DNA of 50,193 nt, from the NCBI RefSeq assembly GCF_001667775.1, contig NZ_LZJI01000246.1, positions 1 through 50,193 on the forward strand, given 5' to 3'. Positions 44,901 through 50,193 of this stretch are shown here, piece after piece; the first letter of the stretch is position 1, and the number at the start of each line of letters is the position of its first letter. The notes beneath the pieces were generated by a model. That model was given only the letters and a program-made list of their open reading frames with translations, was not told where the DNA came from and did not search any database. The DNA comes from Mycobacterium sp. E1747. GTDB lineage: Bacteria; Actinomycetota; Actinomycetes; Mycobacteriales; Mycobacteriaceae. A program made the translations under genes and the position numbers.

Positions 44901-45138
44901 GCCCGCCTCCCTACGGTGTCTGGTCTCCGATCAGGTCAGCTTGATTCTGCGTCGTAGCGTCGATCCCGATCGGCCGCTGTCCGGATACGGCCTGGACTCA
45001 CTCGGTGCGCTCGAACTACGTACTCGCATCGAAACCGAAACGGGGGTTCGCATCCCGTCCGCCGACCTCTCGACCGTCACGATCCGAAGTCTGGCGGGGC
45101 TGTTGTGCGAAAAACTGGCACCCGCGGAAGTCGCCTGA
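38923..45138 (+). CDS. Iterative MAS-type polyketide synthase (KS-AT-DH-ER-KR-ACP)
   Basis: The protein has 2071 residues, slightly shorter than Mas, Pks2 and Pks5 of M. tuberculosis (about 2100), to which it is similar throughout. KS: Cys178 in DTACSSG, His313 in VEAHGTGTP, His349 in NLGHAQ. AT: Ser621 in GHSLGE, and VASH at 722-725, which points to methylmalonyl-CoA. DH: His926 in LDDHRVRN and Asp1088 in HPALLDAC. ER: cofactor loop HSASGGVGQAA at 1537-1547. KR: TGGLGGLG at 1737-1744, Ser1866, Tyr1879, Asn1883. ACP: phosphopantetheine Ser2026 in GYGLDSLG. There is no thioesterase. ER positions otherwise conserved in the family are altered (see findings). GTG 38923 is followed at once by the KS. 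The NRPS starts 16 bases after the stop. Confidence 0.95.
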   Translation: METSGFTSTAVIGMACRLPGGIDSPERLWEALLRGDDLVTEVPPDRWDADEYYDPQPGVPGRSVTKWGGFLDDVAGFDCEFFGITEREATAIDPQHRLLLETSWEAMEHAGLTREAMAGSLTGVFVGLTHGDYQLLAADAHAVEGPYGFSGSSFSLASGRIAYALGVHGPAVTVDTACSSGLTAVHLACRSLGDGESDLALAGGATVILDPRKFVAGSAEGMLSPTGRCHAFDVGADGFASSEGCVVLLLKRLADALRDGDRILAVIRGTAANQDGHTVNIATPSVAAQTAVYRAALAAAGVDAATIGMVEAHGTGTPIGDPVEYASLAAVYGVDGPCALGAVKTNLGHAQAAAGAVGLMKAILCLQHGVVPQNLHFTELPDQLAAIETNLFVPQTVMPWPRDGGHPRRASVSSYGLSGTNAHAIVEQSPESGSVRDLSVDSPSTEPLVFLLSSSSADELRRTAGRLADWVAAHDDVQLPDLAYTLARRRAHRPVRGAVVAGSRPELIAALRKTAAGDSPFPAASGHDDRGPVWVFSGQGSQWSQMGTELLRTEPVFAAAVAEAETLIAREAGFSVTEAMTAAQTVTGIDRIQPTLFTMQIALAAALRSYGVRPGAVIGHSLGEVAAAVVAGALSLEDGVRVICRRSRLMSRIAGSGAMATVELPAQQVLSEFITRGIDDAVVAAVASPQSTVIGGATQTVRDLVASWELHDVLAREIAVDVASHSPQVDPILDDLADELADLQPMPPEIPFYSATLYDARERPVCDAEYWVQNLRQMVRFAPAVRAAMEEGYRVFAEMAPHPLLTHALEQTARSLDTPLAALAVMRRGQALPFGLRGFVADLHGAGAAVDFSVLHPDGRLVDAPLPTWAHRPLLLRRGDHESPTHGRSISVHPLLGAHVRLLEEPERHVWQAEVGTAAQPWLDDHRVRNVSVLPAAAYAEMALGAASTVLGDEAEVGDLCFERALLLDTQTTVSASAAVSAPDVVEFAVETKQQGQHATAVLRAATGQQPAARNMPALLAAHPHHEDGAEVRRRLDRRGLQYGQAFSGLVALRTSDQTPDTALAEVALPGQIRSKQEGYAVHPALLDACFQSIAAHPRVQALDDDALALPLAIRAIRLHGATRCARYCYTRVTHADTAGIEADLDMLDEHGTILLSVLGLRLGTSAADDGHAPRLLAERLLTVDWRQRELADDQYAAAGTWLLITTAGDLGAALTDALKGHGAQCITMCWPPHADHHATAQQLRDHLRTGGFSGMVILTGPRNGGAADQSTRLGSESVQHLIRITRDLPDFPGELPRLYVVTRNAQAVIAGDVPDLEQGGLRGLVRVIGTENPHLRVTQIDMDQATDPEQLARQLLGGSEEDETAWRQDTWYAARLSLTPLRPEERRTTAVDPGRDGIRLQIRTPGDLASMEFVFQERRSPGPGEVEVAVSTAGVSYPDVLAALGHDPQHGLGTDFAGVVTAVGEGVVEHNVGDRVGGLCGGSWATFVTCDARLAVALPADLSDGQAAAVPTGHAVAYHGLHELAHIKAGDRVLIHSASGGVGQAATAIARAAGAEIFATAGSEARRQLLRDRGVGHVYDSRSTDFADLIRRDTDGHGVDIVLNSASGATQRAGLELLAPGGRFIDLSRCEARLGHIPARNIAFHNVDMALLSATEPDRVHALLTTVYRLIAEGVLPVPAPTHYALADADNAIRLMAGARHVGKLVLDIPRSGVRRVPVPPAQAPVFRRDGAYLVTGGLGGLGVFLADMMAANGCGRLVLCSRSQPTREARETIDRIRASGADVAVECGDIAEPSTARRLVAIATATGLPVRGVLHAAAVVDDATLSNITAEIVERDWAPKVHGAWQLHAATLDQPLDWYCSFSSAAALVGSPGQGAYAAANSWLDAFTHWRRAQGLPATTIGWGPWAQIGRATTLAETSDMAIRPDEGGYAFETLLRHDRAYTGYAPITGASWLKLLAERSPFAEAFRPVGNGTGTGKLRAELNKLPIDEWPASLRCLVSDQVSLILRRSVDPDRPLSGYGLDSLGALELRTRIETETGVRIPSADLSTVTIRSLAGLLCEKLAPAEVA

Positions 45139-45154
45139 TCTCGGGTGGTGATGG

Positions 45155-48100
45155 ATGCAACTTGACGAGCGCGCGCTTCCCCTGACGCGGGGGCAGCTGG
45201 ACATCTGGCTGGCGCAGGAGACGGGCCGCTCCGCCACCGACTGGCAACTTGGCCTCTTCGTCAAAATCCAAGGGCGCGTTGAGCGGAAGCCACTCGAGTG
45301 GGCGATCCGCCGGGCGCTGCGGGAGGCCGAGCCCATCAGGGCGGCATTCTATTCCGAGGACGGGCAGGTTCTGCAGCGGGCGATTGACGATCCCGAGGTT
45401 GACCTTGCGTTCCATGACCTGCGCGCCTCGGAAGATGCCGTGCGCGAGGCCGAGGACATCGCGGCGTCGATCCAGCGCACACCCATGCCATTCACCGGAC
45501 CGCTGTTCAAGTTCGCGCTTTTTCGGACGGGCGTCAACGAATTCTATTGGTTCACCTGCTGCCACCACATCGTCGCCGACGCGTCGGGCATTGCGCTCGT
45601 CGGTCATCGGATCGCGACCATCTACTCCGCGGTTATCTCGGGCGCGCCCATGCCGTCCCCGTTCTTCGGCTCGCTGGCGGATTTGGTCTCGTGCGAATCG
45701 GAGTACGAAGCGTCGGCCGACTACGCCGAGGATGAGGCGTACTGGTCGGAGAATCTTCCGTCTGACGGAGCACCGGACCGCTGGTTCGGTGTGAGTGAGC
45801 GCGGACCGTACCGTTCCTCCGCGCCGATCCAGCTGGACCCTGCGGTCCTTCGCCGAGTCGAAGAGTTGTCCCACGGCTTGGGAATGCCTCGGTCATCGGT
45901 CATCACCGCCGCGTGCGCACTGTTGGTGCGGGCGTGGAGTGGCAACGGTTCTGAGGTGGTGCTCGACTTCCCGGTGAGCCGGCGGGTTACCCCGGAGTCG
46001 AAGACCCTCCCCGGCATGGTCTCTGACGTCGTTCCGCTGGTGTTGAAACTCTCGCCGGAAGCCACGGTCAGCGACCTCTGTCGGCACGTCGACGCCCGGA
46101 TACGGGAGGCGTTGCGGCACCAGCGTTTTCCGGTGCGGGCGTTGGAGCGCAAGGTACGCTCCGGCGACCCTCGGCAGTCCGCCCAGCGAGTGAGCGTCAA
46201 CTTCCTACCCGCCGTGTTCTCCTTGGACTTCGGTGGCCTGGCGGCCTCGGCGTCCTACACCAATTCCGGCCTCACCGACGGCTTCGGGTTGTTCTTCTCC
46301 GCCGTCGGAGACCGGCTGCTGTTCGGCATCGAGGGTGCTGGGCAGCGGTTTGCGGGCTTCGCCGTCGCGGACCTGGCTGAACGCTTGATGCGGGTGCTGG
46401 CGGCAATGGCCGGCGATCCAGAACGTCGGCTGTTGTCGATCAACTCATGCAGCGCAGACGAGTACGCGCGGCTCGATGGGTGGGGCAACCGGTCGGTGCT
46501 GACCCGGCCCGCACCCGGACCGGTGTCGATCCCGGAGCTGCTCGTCGAGCAGGTCTCGCGCGCGCCGGCGGCCGTGGCGCTGTCGTTCCAGGGCTGCTCG
46601 ATGACGTACCGGGAACTTGACGAGGCCGCCAATCGGTTGGCTCATTTCTTGATCGGGCGGGGCGCGGGCCCCGGGCATTTCGTAGCTCTGCTGCTGGCGC
46701 GTTCGCCCGAAGCCGTCATCGCGATGCTTGCGGTGCTCAAGACTGGAGCGGCGTACCTGCCGATCGATCCAGGGCTGCCGCAGGCGCGGATCGAGTTCAT
46801 GCTCGCTGACGCCACCCCGATCGCGGTCGTGACGAACGCGGGTTTGCGGTCGCGGCTGGACGGGTGCCAGCTGACCGTCGTGGACATCGCCGACCCCGCG
46901 GTGGTGACACAACCGGCTACCGCAGCATTGCGGCCGCCCGCACCCGACGACATCGCCTACCTGATCTACACCTCCGGGACCACCGGGGTTCCCAAAGGTG
47001 TCGCCGTCACCCACCACAACGTGACGCAGCTCTTGAAATCGCTCAACCCTTCAGGACGAGTCTGGGCGCAGTGGCATTCGTTGGCGTTCGACGCCTCCGT
47101 CGAAGAGATCTGGAGTGCGCTGCTGTTCGGGGGCCGGCTGGTGGTGGTGCCCGAATCGGTGGCCCGCTCACCGGACGGCTTCCGCGCCTTGCTGGTCGCC
47201 GAAGAGGTCGGGATACTGAGCCAAACGCCCTCAGCGCTGGCGGCCTTGCCCACCGAAAGCTTCGGAGCGGCAACGCTGCTGGTGGCAGGCGAGGCGTGCC
47301 CTGCCGAGGTCGTCGATCGATGGGCGCCCGGACGCGTGATGGTGAATGGCTACGGGCCGACCGAAACGACCGTGTGCGCGACCAGAAGCGCACCGTTGAC
47401 GCCGGACTCGGGCACACCGCCGATCGGTGCGCCGGTATCCGGGGCGGCGACGTTCGCCCTCGACGAGTGGTTACGTCCGGTTCCGGTCGATGTGGTTGGC
47501 GAGCTGTATGTTGCGGGCCGCGGCGTGGGCGTCGGATATTGGCGCCGGGCCGGCCTTTCCGCTTCGCGGTTTGTCGCCTGTCCGTTCGGATCGCCCGGGG
47601 CGCGCATGTACCGCACCGGGGACCTGGTGCGCTGGGACGCCGATGGGCAGTTGCACTACGTCGGCCGCGCCGACGAGCAGGTCAAAATCCGGGGATATCG
47701 CATCGAACTCGGTGAAGTTCGCGCCGCGTTGGCGGCGCTGGACGGGGTCGAGCAGGCGGCGGTCATCACCCGTGAAGACCAACGCGGCGACCAGCGCCTG
47801 GTCGGCTACGTCACCGGGACGATCGACGCGGCCGGCGTGCGTGCCGCGCTGGCCGAGCGACTGCCCAGTTATATGGTGCCGGCCGCGGTCGTGGTGATGG
47901 ATGCGCTGCCGCTCACGGTCAATGGCAAACTCGACAAGCGAGCCCTTCCTGCGCCGGAATACGGTGATACCAATCGGTTTCGCGCCCCAGCCACCGCCGT
48001 GGAGGAGGTGCTGGCCGGCGTCTTCGCGCAGGTGCTCGGCCTCGACCGGGTCGGGGTTGAGGAGTCGTTCTTCGACCTGGGCGGCGATTCACTGTCGGCC

Positions 48101-50193
48101 ATGCGTCTCGTCACCGCCATCAACAAATCGTTGAAAGCCGGTCTGTCGTTACGCGCGTTGTTCGACGCGCCCACGGTGGCGCTCCTGGCGCCGCGCCTCA
48201 ATGACGACGGCGCTGGGCGCGAGCCGCTGGTCGCGCGCGACCGTCCCGAGGTCATCCCACTGTCGTTCGCCCAGAACCGGCTCTGGTTCCTCGAGCAATG
48301 GCAAGACCGCGCCGCGACCTACAACATGCCCACCGCCTTCCGGATAAGCGGGCCATTGAACGTGGTGGCCCTTGGGGCGGCCCTCGACGACGTCATCGGC
48401 CGCCACGAATCACTGCGCACGGTGTTCCCCGATACTGGCGGGGTCCCATGCCAGCGGGTGCTGGCGGCCAGGAGCGGGATGTGGCAACGCGGGAACGTCG
48501 CGGTGACGTCGTTGCCGGAGCAGGATGTGACCGCCGAGTTGATGACCCTCGCCGACCACCGATTCGACCTGTCGAACGAGATACCGATTCGCGTGCAGAT
48601 CTACTCGATCGGCCCGGAGCGGCATGTGGTCGGAATCGTCTTGCACCACATCGCCTTTGACGGGTTGTCGCTGGCGCCGATGGTACGAGACATCAGCGTG
48701 GCGTATCGGGCGCGCGAGCGGGGCCGTGCGCCCGATTGGGTCGAATTGCCGGTGCAGTATGCGGATTACACGTTGTGGCAGCGGGCGCAGTTCGGTGATC
48801 TGGCTGACGGCGGCAGCCCCATCGCCACGCAACTGGCGTTTTGGGAGGGTGCGCTGGCGGGGATGCCGGAGCGGTTGGCGTTGCCGACGGATCGGCCTTA
48901 TCCGGTGGTGGCCGATCAGTGTGGGGCGACGGTGGCCGTGGAGTGGCCGGCGGAGTTGCAGCGGCGGGTGCGCGCGGTGGCCCGTGAGTGCAATGTGACG
49001 AGTTTCATGGTGGTCCAGGCCGCGTTGGCGGTGTTGCTGTCGCGCCTGTCCGCGAGTTCCGATGTGGTACTTGGATTCCCGATCGCCGGCCGTCGCGACC
49101 CGGCACTCGATGGCCTGGTGGGATTCTTTGTCAACACCCTGGTGCTGCGCGTGGATGTGACGGGTGATCCGACCGTTGATGAGTTGGTCGCCCAGGTTCG
49201 GCGGCACAGTCTCGCCGCCTATGACCATCAAGACGTGCCGTTTGAGGTTCTTGTGGAGCGGCTGAATCCGGTGCGGTCGTTGGCTCATCATCCGCTGGTG
49301 CAGGTGATGTTGGCGTGGCAGAACCTGCCGGGGTCCGGTGGTGATTCGGGGTTGGCGTTGGGGGATTTGCAGGTGTCTCAGGTGCCGGTCGCCACCCGGA
49401 CGGCCCGGATGGATCTGACGTTCAATTTGGCCGAGCGATTCAGTGAATCCGGTGAGCCGGACGGTATTTCGGGGGCGGTGGAGTTCCGCACCGACGTGTT
49501 CGACGCCGACACCGTCGCCGGCGTGGTAGCGCGGTTGCAGCGGGTGTTGGTGGCGATGACTGCTGACCCGGGGGCGCGGGTGTCCTCGATTGATGTGCTC
49601 GATGCCGACGAGCTGACCCGCTTGGACGAGATGGGTCATCGGGCGGTGTTGGCCGAGTCGGTGGCGGGGGTGTCGCTGCCGGAGTTGTTCGCGCGCCAGG
49701 TGTCGCGGGCGCCGGGGGCGGTGGCGCTGCGGTGCGGGGCGCGGTCGTGGACGTATCGGGAGGTGGATGAGGCGTCGAATCGGTTGGCGCACGCGCTGGT
49801 CGAGTGTGGGGCGGGGCCGGGTGGGTGCGTGGCGGTGGTGTTCCCGCGCTCGGGTGAGGCGATCATCGCGATCTTGGGCGTGCTCAAGACCGGGGCGGCC
49901 TACCTGCCGATCGACCCCGCAGTACCCGACGAGCGGATCGGCTTCCTGCTGGCCGACGCGGCGCCGGTGGCCGTGCTGAGCACCTCCGCGCTGCACCCAC
50001 GGCTCGTCGGGCGTGGCGTCACCGTCCTCGACATCAACGACCCCCGCATCGCAGCCCAGCCTGACGCTGGGCTCCCGTTCCCGGCACCCGATGAGGTCGC
50101 GCACGTCATTTACACCTCGGGCACCACCGGGACCCCGAAAGGGGTGGCCGTCACCCACCGCAACGTCACCCGCCTGTTCGAGGACCTCGACGC
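45155..50193 (+). CDS. Non-ribosomal peptide synthetase, 5' part (C-A-PCP-C-A...)
   Basis: The frame is open from ATG 45155 to the window edge, 1679 codons, with an in-frame TGA at 45149 just upstream. Domain 1, condensation (about 7-430): HHIVADA, His137-His138 and Asp142, where Ala replaces the usual Gly. Domain 2, adenylation (about 455-940): YTSGTTGVPKG from Tyr605 and NGYGPTE at 731-737. Domain 3, carrier: LGGDSL with Ser979. Domain 4, condensation (about 1034-1480): HHIAFDG, His1164-His1165 and Asp1169. Domain 5, adenylation from about 1505, truncated after YTSGTTGTPKG at 1653. A condensation domain at the start, with no A domain before it, means the first substrate arrives as an acyl chain from another protein; the synthase 16 bases upstream is the natural donor. 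No epimerase lies between Ser979 and domain 4. Confidence 0.93.
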   Translation, partial: MQLDERALPLTRGQLDIWLAQETGRSATDWQLGLFVKIQGRVERKPLEWAIRRALREAEPIRAAFYSEDGQVLQRAIDDPEVDLAFHDLRASEDAVREAEDIAASIQRTPMPFTGPLFKFALFRTGVNEFYWFTCCHHIVADASGIALVGHRIATIYSAVISGAPMPSPFFGSLADLVSCESEYEASADYAEDEAYWSENLPSDGAPDRWFGVSERGPYRSSAPIQLDPAVLRRVEELSHGLGMPRSSVITAACALLVRAWSGNGSEVVLDFPVSRRVTPESKTLPGMVSDVVPLVLKLSPEATVSDLCRHVDARIREALRHQRFPVRALERKVRSGDPRQSAQRVSVNFLPAVFSLDFGGLAASASYTNSGLTDGFGLFFSAVGDRLLFGIEGAGQRFAGFAVADLAERLMRVLAAMAGDPERRLLSINSCSADEYARLDGWGNRSVLTRPAPGPVSIPELLVEQVSRAPAAVALSFQGCSMTYRELDEAANRLAHFLIGRGAGPGHFVALLLARSPEAVIAMLAVLKTGAAYLPIDPGLPQARIEFMLADATPIAVVTNAGLRSRLDGCQLTVVDIADPAVVTQPATAALRPPAPDDIAYLIYTSGTTGVPKGVAVTHHNVTQLLKSLNPSGRVWAQWHSLAFDASVEEIWSALLFGGRLVVVPESVARSPDGFRALLVAEEVGILSQTPSALAALPTESFGAATLLVAGEACPAEVVDRWAPGRVMVNGYGPTETTVCATRSAPLTPDSGTPPIGAPVSGAATFALDEWLRPVPVDVVGELYVAGRGVGVGYWRRAGLSASRFVACPFGSPGARMYRTGDLVRWDADGQLHYVGRADEQVKIRGYRIELGEVRAALAALDGVEQAAVITREDQRGDQRLVGYVTGTIDAAGVRAALAERLPSYMVPAAVVVMDALPLTVNGKLDKRALPAPEYGDTNRFRAPATAVEEVLAGVFAQVLGLDRVGVEESFFDLGGDSLSAMRLVTAINKSLKAGLSLRALFDAPTVALLAPRLNDDGAGREPLVARDRPEVIPLSFAQNRLWFLEQWQDRAATYNMPTAFRISGPLNVVALGAALDDVIGRHESLRTVFPDTGGVPCQRVLAARSGMWQRGNVAVTSLPEQDVTAELMTLADHRFDLSNEIPIRVQIYSIGPERHVVGIVLHHIAFDGLSLAPMVRDISVAYRARERGRAPDWVELPVQYADYTLWQRAQFGDLADGGSPIATQLAFWEGALAGMPERLALPTDRPYPVVADQCGATVAVEWPAELQRRVRAVARECNVTSFMVVQAALAVLLSRLSASSDVVLGFPIAGRRDPALDGLVGFFVNTLVLRVDVTGDPTVDELVAQVRRHSLAAYDHQDVPFEVLVERLNPVRSLAHHPLVQVMLAWQNLPGSGGDSGLALGDLQVSQVPVATRTARMDLTFNLAERFSESGEPDGISGAVEFRTDVFDADTVAGVVARLQRVLVAMTADPGARVSSIDVLDADELTRLDEMGHRAVLAESVAGVSLPELFARQVSRAPGAVALRCGARSWTYREVDEASNRLAHALVECGAGPGGCVAVVFPRSGEAIIAILGVLKTGAAYLPIDPAVPDERIGFLLADAAPVAVLSTSALHPRLVGRGVTVLDINDPRIAAQPDAGLPFPAPDEVAHVIYTSGTTGTPKGVAVTHRNVTRLFEDLD

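Noticed and set aside
47089..47390. Assigning phenylalanine or another amino acid to the first adenylation domain from D-A at the start of its code
   Set aside because: The rest of the code does not match a set I can name with confidence, so no substrate is claimed.
38923..50193. Glycopeptidolipid locus (mps-type) assignment
   Set aside because: None of the glycosylation, acetylation or methylation genes of that locus are visible, and the preceding MAS-type synthase points to a different product.

Overview
The window is high-GC actinobacterial DNA that reads as a Mycobacterium chromosome. From 2.06 to 38.3 kb the gene order follows, from memory, the M. tuberculosis H37Rv backbone Rv3688c to Rv3717: YqeY, a MoxR/DUF58 cluster, glpK, the ergothioneine operon egtA-E, ask-asd, leuA, dnaQ, murT-gatD, recR-ybaB and ami1. 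Several predicted protein lengths equal the H37Rv orthologues I remember (egtD 321, ask 421, recR 203 residues). Left of it lies the end of a selenocysteine locus (selA-selB), which M. tuberculosis lacks. I cannot name the species.

Layout. 0-2.1 kb: selA end and selB. 2.1-10.4 kb: YqeY, then a tightly overlapping operon of membrane, DUF4129, DUF4350, MoxR and DUF58 proteins, a SpoIIM-like and an RDD membrane protein, and a small membrane protein. 10.5-15.1 kb: a PadR regulator, glycerol kinase, a glutamate-cysteine-ligase-like enzyme and a methyltransferase. 15.1-20.5 kb: egtABCDE on the minus strand, every junction overlapping by 1-4 bases. 20.7-25.6 kb: a secreted sensor-like protein, an added clade-type catalase with a perfect upstream dyad, two Pro/Gly/His-rich membrane proteins, a VOC protein and a DUF4185 protein. 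25.6-30 kb: ask-asd, divergent from leuA, which is preceded by a Leu-rich leader peptide and attenuator-like stems. 30-32.9 kb: an added ClC transporter and a TetR/membrane-protein operon with two copies of one operator. 32.9-38.3 kb: dnaQ, a 57-bp tandem repeat, murT-gatD, a small secreted protein, recR-ybaB and ami1.

38.3-50.2 kb is the most interesting part: beyond the conserved backbone lies a biosynthetic locus. A possible 105-residue protein precedes a 2071-residue mycocerosic-acid-synthase-type iterative polyketide synthase (KS-AT-DH-ER-KR-ACP, no thioesterase). Only 16 bases later begins a large NRPS (C-A-PCP-C-A..., 1679 residues and still open at the window edge) whose first domain is a condensation domain. 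The natural reading is that a methyl-branched acyl chain made by the synthase is passed to the NRPS, giving a branched-acyl lipopeptide. The synthase's enoylreductase has unusual substitutions at positions that are conserved in the M. tuberculosis relatives.

Small regulatory features (leuA leader, catalase dyad, tandem TetR operators, intergenic minisatellites) are listed separately. No insertion sequence, CRISPR array, rRNA or tRNA gene was recognised.
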